Assembly: GCA_003140115.1 (NCBI GenBank)
Contig: PLIQ01000443.1
Location: forward strand, 1-10,229
Direction: 5' to 3'
Source of the DNA: Actinomycetota bacterium
GTDB lineage: Bacteria; Actinomycetota; Actinomycetes; Streptosporangiales; Streptosporangiaceae
Length of the DNA stretch: 10,229 bases
The translations under genes were made by a program, and so were the position numbers. Of this stretch, positions 1-6,662 are shown piece by piece. The first letter of the stretch is position 1; each line of letters starts with the position of its first letter. The notes beneath the pieces were generated by a model that searched no databases, was not told the origin of the DNA, and worked only from the letters and a program-made list of their open reading frames with translations.

Positions 1-491
1 ACATCCCCGTCGAACCGAACCCGCACTGGGTCGTATTCGATAATAAAAACGGGCGGTTTTACGTCACGGACCACATGTCCACCGTCGTCACGGTCCTCAA
101 TACCAACACGAACGGCATCATCACAACGATCGAGGTTGGCGAGACCCCGCACAGCGCAGCCCTCTCACCCGACGGCAGCCGCCTGGCGGTCACGAGCTTC
201 AATGGCAACGAGGTTTTTTTGGTCAACACCGCGACCGACAAGGAGGTCGCGATTATCCCGGTCGGGGGGAATCCGCTGGACGTCGCGTACTCGCCAGACG
301 GGCGGTACCTCTTCACGGCAAACAACGATGGCAACACGGTCACGGTGATCGACACTGCGGATAACCGCGTCATCGCCGAGATCCCGACCGGGAAAGCTCC
401 AACGAGCATCTCGGTGCTGCCCGACGGGCGCCAGGCGTACGTCACCGACGAGAACAGCGGCACGATCGAAATCCTCAACCTTCCGAAGTAA
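1..491 (+). CDS. YVTN beta-propeller repeat protein, 3' part only
   Basis: The reading frame is open from the first bases (first full codon at 3) to TAA at 489-491, so the start lies upstream of the window. An internal ATG at 75 would begin in the middle of a repeat and is not the true start. About three and a half repeats of roughly 42 residues are visible. Each has a hydrophobic strand, an SPDG or LPDG turn, then a short strand such as YLFTAN or AYVTDE, followed by a strand naming a value (VTVIDT, IEILNL). This is the YVTN/YncE (40-residue) beta-propeller pattern, related to the lactonase and cytochrome-d1 propellers. Family members are usually secreted or periplasmic-type proteins; any signal peptide would be upstream. 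The ligand or reaction cannot be told. The gene looks less GC-rich than its neighbours and contains a run of seven T at 214-220. Confidence 0.88.
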   Translation, partial: IPVEPNPHWVVFDNKNGRFYVTDHMSTVVTVLNTNTNGIITTIEVGETPHSAALSPDGSRLAVTSFNGNEVFLVNTATDKEVAIIPVGGNPLDVAYSPDGRYLFTANNDGNTVTVIDTADNRVIAEIPTGKAPTSISVLPDGRQAYVTDENSGTIEILNLPK

Positions 492-587
492 GGGCAGTGC
501 GGCAATAAGGCACGACGCCGGCCATGGTCCGCTCCCGCGCCGAATCGAATCAACCGGGCCTGGGCCGGGATGAGGGGAAAGGCGGCA

Positions 588-677
588 ATGATTGAGCTCG
601 TCCTCGGGGCTCGCCGCCCGCAGGCCGTCGATCCGCCCGCCATGGTAGTCGGCAGCCCCGGAGCGAAATCCGCATGA
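588..677 (+). CDS. Possible 29-codon leader ORF overlapping the DUF5134 start
   Basis: ATG at 588 is preceded by AAGG at 579-582 with a 5-base gap, and the frame ends at TGA 675-677. This overlaps the next gene's ATG as ATGA at 674-677, the usual geometry of translational coupling. The frame is also open back to the propeller gene's stop, and an upstream ATG at 570 would give 35 residues. The peptide resembles no known family, and in DNA this GC-rich an open frame of this size can arise by chance. It could be a coupling leader, or simply the untranslated gap between the propeller gene and the DUF5134 gene. Confidence 0.22.
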   Translation: MIELVLGARRPQAVDPPAMVVGSPGAKSA

Positions 678-1348
678 GCACCCCCGCCTGGATCCTGGGG
701 ATCTTCGCCGCGGTCATGATCCTGGTCGCCGAGGTGAGCGCCGGACAGCTGGTGATAGCGCGCGCCTGGACCCGCCGCGGCGGCGCCGGCGCCGGCATCG
801 CCGTTTCCCGAGTGCTGACGGGAATCGCCCTGGCGGGCATATTGGTGCCCGGCCTGAGCACCCTGCCGAACGCCGCCTGGGAGGTTGTCTTCGCCGTCAT
901 GACGGCCTGGTTCGCCTGGTGCCTGTGGCGGGAGAGCCGGGGGCGCGGCGCCGCCGCCGTGGCCCGCGGCCATAATGCGCCGCACCTGGTCCGCAGCGCA
1001 GCGATGCTCTACCTGTTCGCCGCCCTGGCGGGCCCGTCCGCGGCGGGCTCAGGCATGTCCATGTCCGGCACGGGCGGGATGTCCGGGATGGCGGGCGGGT
1101 CGTCCGGCGGCACGCTGGCCCTGCACGCGCCGACGCTGGCCCTGATCTTCGCGCTGCTGCTGATCGCATTTACCGTCCATGACCTGGACCGGCCGGCCGG
1201 CGTGGACGGCTACTTCTACGTAGCGGGCCGTCGGTCCGTACCCGCCGGGAATACCGCGGAGGGCCTGCTGCTTTCCGCCGGCGTAGTGAAGGGGTGCCAG
1301 GTGGCGATAGGCGTCACCATGGCCTTCATACTGATCATCATGATCTGA
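674..1348 (+). CDS. DUF5134-like integral membrane protein with a Met-rich loop
   Basis: A 224-residue protein with about six predicted membrane spans, near residues 5-23, 42-60, 68-86, 106-120, 150-168 and 200-222. Length, topology and the region around H100/H104 followed by M111 match actinobacterial DUF5134 proteins, whose function is unknown. Between the fourth and fifth spans (residues 121-147) lies a Gly/Ser/Met linker with Met at 128, 130, 136 and 139. Such MxM and MxxM spacing is known from copper-binding loops in other proteins, but metal binding here is inference. A GGAG-type site at 660-663 supports the ATG at 674; the start also overlaps a short upstream ORF. The gene lies between the propeller gene and the Rieske gene on the same strand, with gaps of 182 and 147 bases, so co-transcription is possible but not shown. 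The family call rests on remembered features. Confidence 0.72.
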   Translation: MSTPAWILGIFAAVMILVAEVSAGQLVIARAWTRRGGAGAGIAVSRVLTGIALAGILVPGLSTLPNAAWEVVFAVMTAWFAWCLWRESRGRGAAAVARGHNAPHLVRSAAMLYLFAALAGPSAAGSGMSMSGTGGMSGMAGGSSGGTLALHAPTLALIFALLLIAFTVHDLDRPAGVDGYFYVAGRRSVPAGNTAEGLLLSAGVVKGCQVAIGVTMAFILIIMI

Positions 1349-1384
1349 AGTCACCGTCAAGGCTCACGCCGGAACGCTGGGTAC

Positions 1385-1399
1385 GCACCCCGTGGGTGC
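1385..1399 (+). terminator. Small GC hairpin after the DUF5134 gene
   Basis: Perfect inverted repeat with arms GCACCC (1385-1390) and GGGTGC (1394-1399) around a three-base spacer, 36 bases after the stop codon. No T run follows, so if it ends transcription it would be of the U-less kind often proposed in actinomycetes. It could also be chance structure. Confidence 0.25.
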
Positions 1400-1465
1400 C
1401 GGACTGTGTCCTGAGCGCAAGGATCTCAGTGGAGCGACAGCAGCATTCGTGATTCTGTATTTCGG

Positions 1466-1471
1466 TATAGT
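1466..1471 (+). promoter_or_regulatory. Possible -10 element for the Rieske gene
   Basis: TATAGT matches five of six bases of the sigma-70 -10 consensus and stands out in an AT-richer patch (about 1446-1471). It would place the transcript start near 1478, leaving a leader of about 18 bases before the ATG at 1496. No convincing -35 element is seen at the expected distance. Confidence 0.3.
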
Positions 1472-1495
1472 CCGACGTGTGACGGCTGGCGGGCG

Positions 1496-1960
1496 ATGAG
1501 AGAGATTCAGGACAGCCAGCTCTCACAGAGCCGTCAACTGCTGCCGAGCCGCCGCGCGTTGCTGGCAGGGGCGGGCGTAACGTGCGCCGCGATGCTCGCG
1601 GGATGCGCCACGCATGACGTTCCCCCTGCTACCAGCGGCACGGCCACTTCCGCCGGTGGCAGCGCGCCCGCGGCCGCTGCCCTGGCCGCCACCTCCCAAG
1701 TTCCGGATGGCGGCGGCAAGATCATCGACGGCGTGAACATCGTGATCACCCAGCCGCAGTCGGGGTCGTTCAAGGCGTTCACCGCGATTTGCACGCACGA
1801 GGGCTGCATCGTCAACAGTGTCTCGAACGGGACCATCAACTGCCCCTGTCACGGCAGCAAGTTCGCCATCACGGACGGCGCGGTCGTCCACGGCCCCGCC
1901 ACCAGACCGCTGGCCCCCATCGCGATCAACGTCGAAGGAACCTCAATCTTTCAGGGCTAA
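1496..1960 (+). CDS. Tat-exported Rieske [2Fe-2S] lipoprotein
   Basis: A 154-residue exported iron-sulfur protein. The N-terminus carries a twin-arginine motif (SRRALL, residues 18-23), a hydrophobic stretch and a lipobox LAGC with the lipidated cysteine at 37, so it should be folded with its cluster in the cytoplasm and anchored outside the membrane. A Ser/Ala/Thr-rich linker (38-68) precedes the Rieske fold. The cluster ligands are C99 and H101 in CTHEGC, and C116 and H119 in CPCHG; C104 and C118 can form the stabilising disulfide, as in bc1-type Rieske proteins. It resembles the small solitary Rieske proteins common in Streptomyces rather than QcrA, which is longer and has several membrane spans. 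The electron-transfer partner is unknown. The Shine-Dalgarno site is weak (GGCGGG just upstream). It converges on the next gene with only 10 bases between stops. Confidence 0.93.
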   Translation: MREIQDSQLSQSRQLLPSRRALLAGAGVTCAAMLAGCATHDVPPATSGTATSAGGSAPAAAALAATSQVPDGGGKIIDGVNIVITQPQSGSFKAFTAICTHEGCIVNSVSNGTINCPCHGSKFAITDGAVVHGPATRPLAPIAINVEGTSIFQG

Positions 1961-1970
1961 TCTGGCCAGT

Positions 1971-3617
1971 TCATGATCCCGTCCGGCCGAGACGCTCGGG
2001 ACGCTCGGCCCGGCTCGGGCGCGAGATCCGGCGGCGCCAGCGTTCGGCGCGGCGGTCGGTCAGGACCTGCCGGACCACGTTGCGGCCGGGGATGCCGGTC
2101 ACGCCGCCGCCCCCGTGGGTAGCCGACCCGGCCTGGTACAGGCCTCGGACCGGAGTGCGCAGGTCGGCGTAGCCGGCCGCGGGCCGGCCGTGGAACATCT
2201 GCCCCAGCGACAACTCCCCGTGGAAGATGTTCCCGCCGATCAGCCCGTACTCCTCCTGCATCTGGTGCGGCCCGATCACCTGCCGGTGCAGCACCGAACC
2301 GGTGAACCCCGGCGCCACCGCCTCCAGACGCCCGAGCACCCGGTCGGCGTAGGCCTCCAGTTCGACCTCGTAAGAACCCGCGGCGTACCCACACGGCACC
2401 CACTGCGTGAACAGCGACATGACGTGCTTCCCGGGCGGCGCCAGCGAATCGTCGAACACGCTCGGGATGCAGATGTCCGCGAACGGCAGCTCGGCCGGGC
2501 GGCCTGAAACGGCCTGCTGGTAGGCGTTCTCGATGTCATCCAGCGACTCGGCCAGCACGATCGTGCCGCCGTAGACCGAAGGATCGGGCTCCGGATAAGC
2601 AGCGAACACCGGCAGCCGGTCCAGCGCCAGGTTGATCTTCACGGTGCCGCTTCGGCTGCGCCAGCCGCGGATGTCGGCCACGAACCCGTCAGGCAGCTCA
2701 GCCGGGTCCAGCAGCTGCAGGAACGAGATCTGCGGGTGCGCGGTGGTGATCACCACCGGCGCGTCGATCGACTCCCCGCTGGCCAGCGTCACCCCCGTGA
2801 CCTGACCGTCGCGGGTACGGATCCGCGCCACCTCGGCGTTCGTCCGTACCTGCGCCCCGAACATCCGGGCTGCCCGCCCCAGCGCCCCGGTCACCGCCCC
2901 CATGCCGCCGCGCGGAAACCCCCAGGCCGTATCGCCGATGTGATGGTGCAGCATCACGTACGCGGTCCCGGCCGACCGCGGCCCGGCCCACGTCCCGATC
3001 ACCCCGGACACCGACAGCAGGCCCCGCATCGCGTCACTCTCGAAGTACCCCTCGACCAGGTCGGCGATGCTGTCGGTGAGCAGCCGGGTCACGTCGACCG
3101 CGCCGCGCTCGTCCACCGAGCGCAGCTGGGTCAGCAGCCGCGCCTGGCGCAGCAGGTCCGGCGGCCGCTTCGACCCGAGCCGCGGCGGGATCTGGTGCAG
3201 CAACGGCCCGAGCACCCGCCCGATGTCCGTCAGGTGTGACGAATAACGTGCATAGGCATCAGCGTCCGGCGCGGAGAATTTGGCGATCTCGGCATGCCGG
3301 AGCGCCGGGTCGTCCGGCAGGCGCAGGTACCGGCCGTCCCGGTGGGGCGCGAAGTAGGGCCCCTGCGGGTATACGTGGTAGCCGTGCTGGTCGAGCCGCA
3401 GGTCGCGCACCAGGTCGGGCGGCAGCAGAGAGACCACGTAGGACAGGGACGTCACCGTGTAGTCCGGCCCGAACGGATGCTCGCTGACCGCCGCCCCCCC
3501 GGCTACCTCGCGCCGCTCGCACACCACCGTCTGCAGCCCGGCGCGGGCCAGGTACGCCGCCGCGACCAGCCCGTTGTGCCCGCCGCCGACCACCACGACA
3601 TCCACGTGTCCCGACAC
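1971..3617 (-). CDS. FAD-dependent oxidoreductase, PYROXD2/phytoene desaturase-like
   Basis: A 548-residue flavoprotein of the amine oxidase/phytoene desaturase superfamily. Residues 5-36 form the N-terminal dinucleotide-binding fold (VVVVGGGHNG, then E34 for the adenosine ribose), followed by the GG of the second FAD motif at 40-41. The C-terminal FAD signature is at 492-513 (GLYQAGSATHGGGG, then PGRN). Length and motifs best fit the PYROXD2-like branch, whose substrates are mostly unknown. A carotenoid desaturase is possible, but no carotenoid genes are nearby. The GTG at 3617 is chosen because the FAD fold starts within five codons and GAAGGGA sits 6 bases upstream. The last 30 or so residues are an Arg-rich tail. 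The gene is divergent from the nitrilase-hydrolase fusion, with 96 bases between starts, which suggests shared control and perhaps a shared pathway. Confidence 0.9.
   Translation of the reverse strand: MSGHVDVVVVGGGHNGLVAAAYLARAGLQTVVCERREVAGGAAVSEHPFGPDYTVTSLSYVVSLLPPDLVRDLRLDQHGYHVYPQGPYFAPHRDGRYLRLPDDPALRHAEIAKFSAPDADAYARYSSHLTDIGRVLGPLLHQIPPRLGSKRPPDLLRQARLLTQLRSVDERGAVDVTRLLTDSIADLVEGYFESDAMRGLLSVSGVIGTWAGPRSAGTAYVMLHHHIGDTAWGFPRGGMGAVTGALGRAARMFGAQVRTNAEVARIRTRDGQVTGVTLASGESIDAPVVITTAHPQISFLQLLDPAELPDGFVADIRGWRSRSGTVKINLALDRLPVFAAYPEPDPSVYGGTIVLAESLDDIENAYQQAVSGRPAELPFADICIPSVFDDSLAPPGKHVMSLFTQWVPCGYAAGSYEVELEAYADRVLGRLEAVAPGFTGSVLHRQVIGPHQMQEEYGLIGGNIFHGELSLGQMFHGRPAAGYADLRTPVRGLYQAGSATHGGGGVTGIPGRNVVRQVLTDRRAERWRRRISRPSRAERPERLGRTGS
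1991..2008. repeat. Tandem 9-base repeat in the tail of the FAD oxidoreductase gene
   Basis: GACGCTCGG occurs twice back to back (1991-1999 and 2000-2008), in frame, within the Arg-rich C-terminal tail. This probably reflects slippage in a weakly constrained tail. Confidence 0.5.
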
Positions 3618-3623
3618 CGCCAG

Positions 3624-3630
3624 TCCCTTC
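3624..3630 (-). promoter_or_regulatory. Ribosome binding site deciding the GTG start of the FAD oxidoreductase
   Basis: On the minus strand, GAAGGGA lies 6 bases before the GTG at 3617-3615. It is a good match to the 16S rRNA tail and supports this start for the FAD protein. Confidence 0.65.
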
Positions 3631-3701
3631 TGCCGCAGACCATCTCCCGCCGACCGTACGCGATGACCGGAACTGCTTTCATTGTCCTATCCCGGACGAA
3701 T

Positions 3702-3705
3702 GGAG
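3702..3705 (+). promoter_or_regulatory. Ribosome binding site deciding the GTG start of the fusion enzyme
   Basis: GGAG lies 8 bases before the GTG at 3714. It supports GTG over the in-frame ATG at 3663, and over the much longer frame back to 3294, which runs antisense to the FAD oxidoreductase. Confidence 0.65.
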
Positions 3706-3713
3706 CCTGCCCC

Positions 3714-5627
3714 GTGGAGAACACTGTCATCGCCGTCGCCCAGCTGGCCATCGCCATCGGCGAGCCCGAGGCCAACCGCAAGGCCGCCGCCGCCGCGGTG
3801 GCCGAAGCGGCCGCCGCGGGCGCCCGGCTCGTGGTGCTGCCCGAACTGTGCGATTCCGGTTACGTGTTCGGCGACGACCCCGACCGGGCGTCCGCCGAGG
3901 CCGGCGCGCTCGCCTCACCCGCGGACGACAGCGACACCCTGCGCCAGTGGCACGCCCTCGCCGCCGAGCACCAGCTGGTGATCGTCGGCGGCTTCTGCGA
4001 ACGCGGCGCCGACGGCCGCCTGTTCAACAGCGCGGCACTGGTAGACGCGTCCGGGACCCGGGTGGTCTACCGCAAGGCGCACCTGTGGGACCAGGAGAAG
4101 CTCGTCTTCACCCCCGGCGACGCCCCGCCACCGGTCGTCGATACAGCCATCGGCCGGGTGGGCGTGATGATCTGCTACGACCTGGAGTTCCCCGAATGGG
4201 TGCGACTGGCCGCCCTCGACGGCGCCGACCTCATCGCCGCCCCGGTGAACTGGCCGGCGACTGCGGGTGCGCCGAAGGACGGGTTCCCGCCCGATGTGCT
4301 CGAGGCCCTGGCCGATGCCGCGGCCAACGGCGTCTTCGTCGCCGTGGCCGACCGGTGCCGCATTGAGCGCGGCGTGACCTGGACTGGCGGTTCGGTCATC
4401 GCCTCCCCGAACGGCAAACCGCTGGCCGGCCCGGTCCTCGAGGACCGGGCCGTGGTGCTGACCGCGGCATGTGACCTGCTCCGGGCGCGGGACAAGAGCC
4501 TGGGCGGCAACACCGACCGTCTGGCCGACCGCCGGCCCCAGCTGTACGCGAGGGTCGCGGCCCAGGCCCAGGACGAGCGCGTCGCGGCGGCGAACGCCCA
4601 CTGGGCGGCGCGCTTCATCGCGAACGGCACCAGCTACTCCGACTTCCAGGCCACCATGGCCCGCATCACGGCCTGGGACGACTGGTGCCGCGAGTGGGGC
4701 CGCACCGGCCAGCACTACGAGCGGCTGGCCGAGACCGCCGACCAGGCGGGCCGAACAGCGACCGCCGGGGAGGCCTGGCGGCGCGCCGCGTTGTGCTGGC
4801 ACTGGGGCAAGTTCGTCTTCGTCGACGATCTGGATCAGCAGCGCGCGGCTCACGACCGCACGGTGGCCTGCTTCCGCCGCGGCGCGGCGACGCTGAGCCC
4901 GCCCGCGGAGCCGGTGCGCGTCCCGTATCAGGTCACCACGCTGGCGGCCTACCTCCGGGTTCCGGCCCGCCAAGAGAACCAGGCCAGGCCGCCCGTCGTG
5001 ATCATGATGCCCGGGCTGGACTCGGTGAAGGAGGAACTGCAGGCCACCGCGGAGTACATGCTCGGCCGCGGTCTCGCGATCATCGCCGTCGACGGGCCGG
5101 GCCAGGGCGAGGCCGAGTACGGGCTGCCGATCGAACCCGCCTACGAGAAAGTGGCCACCGCGGTCGCCGACTACCTGGAAGGACGCGACGACGTCGACCC
5201 GGACCGGATCGGCGCGTTCGGGGTGAGCCTGGGCGGCTACTACGCGGCCCGGGCCGCGGCCTTCGAGCCGAGAATCAAGGCCGCGGTGTCGCTGGCCGGG
5301 CCGTACCAGTGGTCGCTGGACTGGGACATCCTGCCGCCGCAGACCCGGGCCACGTTCCAGCGCCGCTCGGGCGCCACCACCGAAACCGAGGCCCGCGAAA
5401 AGCTCTCAGCATTGACCCTGGAGCAGGTCGCCGCCCGGATCACCCGGCCGCTGCTGGTCGCGGCCGGCGGCCGGGACCGCCTGGTCCCGACCTACCACGC
5501 CGAACGCCTGGCCCGCGAAGCGCCCGGCGCTGAGCTGTTTCTCATCCCCGACGGTAGCCACGGCCTGACCAACCACGCCTTCGAGTCCCGGTCCACAATG
5601 GCCGACTGGCTCGCCGCTCACCTGTAA
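3714..5627 (+). CDS. Nitrilase-family amidase fused to a DHPON-hydrolase-like alpha/beta hydrolase
   Basis: A 637-residue fusion of two complete enzymes. Residues 1-280 are a carbon-nitrogen hydrolase (nitrilase superfamily): catalytic E44 in LPEL, K121 in YRKAH, C154 in MICYDLEFPEW, likely second glutamate E128, and the usual ending DRRPQLY at 272-278. Expected chemistry is amide hydrolysis. After a short linker (about 284-304), residues 305-637 match the DUF1100/2,6-dihydroxypseudooxynicotine hydrolase type: a helical N-terminal part, LSPPAE at 394-399, DGPGQGE at 460-466, nucleophile S505 in GVSLGG, D588 in GGRDRLVP, and H616 in DGSHG. The named relative cleaves a carbon-carbon bond beside a ketone in nicotine breakdown; other relatives are FrsA-like and Ayg1-like hydrolases. 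No signal peptide, so it is probably cytoplasmic. It is divergent from the FAD oxidoreductase. Its last 222 bases overlap the antisense dehydrogenase frame. Domain calls are strong; the substrate is unknown. Confidence 0.93.
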   Translation: MENTVIAVAQLAIAIGEPEANRKAAAAAVAEAAAAGARLVVLPELCDSGYVFGDDPDRASAEAGALASPADDSDTLRQWHALAAEHQLVIVGGFCERGADGRLFNSAALVDASGTRVVYRKAHLWDQEKLVFTPGDAPPPVVDTAIGRVGVMICYDLEFPEWVRLAALDGADLIAAPVNWPATAGAPKDGFPPDVLEALADAAANGVFVAVADRCRIERGVTWTGGSVIASPNGKPLAGPVLEDRAVVLTAACDLLRARDKSLGGNTDRLADRRPQLYARVAAQAQDERVAAANAHWAARFIANGTSYSDFQATMARITAWDDWCREWGRTGQHYERLAETADQAGRTATAGEAWRRAALCWHWGKFVFVDDLDQQRAAHDRTVACFRRGAATLSPPAEPVRVPYQVTTLAAYLRVPARQENQARPPVVIMMPGLDSVKEELQATAEYMLGRGLAIIAVDGPGQGEAEYGLPIEPAYEKVATAVADYLEGRDDVDPDRIGAFGVSLGGYYAARAAAFEPRIKAAVSLAGPYQWSLDWDILPPQTRATFQRRSGATTETEAREKLSALTLEQVAARITRPLLVAAGGRDRLVPTYHAERLAREAPGAELFLIPDGSHGLTNHAFESRSTMADWLAAHL

Positions 5628-6662
5628 CGACGGCGGCAGCCGGATCACCGTCATCCCGGCCGTACCCGAAGGTCCGTCCATCGCGGCCAGCGCCTGGCCC
5701 GCGTCCGCCAGCTCGATCACCCTGCCGACCAGCAGGCCCGGCCGCAGCGTGCCGTCCGCGACCATGGCCATCATCGGCGGGTAGTCGCGGGCGGCCATGC
5801 CGTGCGAGCCGAAGATCTCCAGTTCGCGCGCCACGACCAGGTCCATCGGGATCGGTGTCGGCCCATCGAGCAGCAGGCCGACCTGGACGTGCCTGCCGCG
5901 GCGCCGCAGGCAGCGGACCGAGCAGGCCGCGGTCGCCGGTGACCCGAACGCGTCGACCGACACGTGCGCCCCGCCCCCGGTGAGCTCGACGACCGCGGCA
6001 GCGGTATCACCATCGTCCGCACGCACGGTGAACGAAGCGCCCAGCTCCCGGGCTCGGCTTAGCGCCGAAGAAGACACATCGATCGCCACCACCCGGGCCC
6101 CGAGCGCCGCGCCGATCATCACCGCCGACAACCCCACTCCGCCGCAACCGTGCACCGCCAGCCAGTCGCCGGCCCGCACCTGGCCGTGCGCGGTGACCGC
6201 GCGGAAGGCCGTGGCGAACCGGCAGCCCAGGGACGCGGCCGCGGCAAAGTCGACCGCATCTGGCAGCGCGACCAGGTTCGTGTCCGCCGCGTGGACCGCC
6301 ACCAGTTCCGCGAACGACCCGGGCCCGGTGAACCCCGGCTGGGTCTGCCGCGGGCACACCTGGGCGTCGCCCGCCTGGCAGTACTCGCACCGGCCGCAGC
6401 CACATGCGAAGGGCACGGTCACGCGGTCCCCGGCCCGCCAGCGGGTCACCTCCGGCCCGGTCTGCGCGATCACCCCGGCTAGCTCGTGGCCGCCGATGTG
6501 CGGCAGGTCGACCGGTTCGTGTCCCTTCCAGGCGTGCCAGTCCGACCGGCACACCCCGCTCGCGCCGACCGCGATGACCGCTCCGTCGGAGGGACAGGCA
6601 GGGTCCGCGACCTGCGCCAGCTCCGGCATGATCTCGTAGCCCGAGTAGACGGCCGCCCTCAC
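5406..6662 (-). CDS. Zinc-dependent alcohol dehydrogenase with an unusual C-terminal extension
   Basis: A medium-chain (MDR) zinc dehydrogenase. From the GTG at 6662, catalytic zinc ligands are C38, H59 (GGHE) and probably C147. The structural zinc site is C89, C92, C95 and C103. The Rossmann motif GCGGVG is at 172-177, with D195 at the end of the next strand suggesting NAD. Expected reaction is NAD-linked alcohol/aldehyde conversion; the substrate is unknown. The start is set by the homology boundary and by the GTGA overlap with the upstream regulator's stop (6662-6659), so the two are translationally coupled. The normal domain end (GMTVIRL) falls at residue 342, near 5639, but the frame stays open to TGA at 5408-5406, adding 76 Gly-rich residues that are antisense to the fusion enzyme. 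A real gene of 342-350 residues whose stop was lost by an indel or assembly error is an alternative. Confidence 0.88.
   Translation of the reverse strand: MRAAVYSGYEIMPELAQVADPACPSDGAVIAVGASGVCRSDWHAWKGHEPVDLPHIGGHELAGVIAQTGPEVTRWRAGDRVTVPFACGCGRCEYCQAGDAQVCPRQTQPGFTGPGSFAELVAVHAADTNLVALPDAVDFAAAASLGCRFATAFRAVTAHGQVRAGDWLAVHGCGGVGLSAVMIGAALGARVVAIDVSSSALSRARELGASFTVRADDGDTAAAVVELTGGGAHVSVDAFGSPATAACSVRCLRRRGRHVQVGLLLDGPTPIPMDLVVARELEIFGSHGMAARDYPPMMAMVADGTLRPGLLVGRVIELADAGQALAAMDGPSGTAGMTVIRLPPSLQVSGEPVGHCGPGLEGVVGQAVATVGDEKQLSAGRFAGQAFGVVGRDQAVPAAGRDQQRPGDPGGDLLQGQC

Noticed and set aside
59..985. A 308-codon open frame on the minus strand across the propeller and DUF5134 genes
   Set aside because: It is antisense to two better-supported genes, shows no domain, and its composition is what GC-rich DNA gives opposite a coding strand.
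1371..1400. A GGAAC motif at 1371-1375 as the -35 of an ECF sigma promoter
   Set aside because: No matching CGTC-type -10 lies at the expected distance, and the later TATAGT at 1466 is a better candidate.
1971..3617. Carotenoid biosynthesis assignment (crtI) for the FAD protein
   Set aside because: The motifs are shared by the whole superfamily, the sequence looks closer to PYROXD2-type proteins, and no crtB, crtE or other carotenoid gene is in the window.
3294..3713. An in-frame N-terminal extension of 140 codons on the fusion enzyme
   Set aside because: The nitrilase domain starts right after GTG 3714, which has a well-placed GGAG. The extension is antisense to the FAD oxidoreductase and has no recognisable fold.
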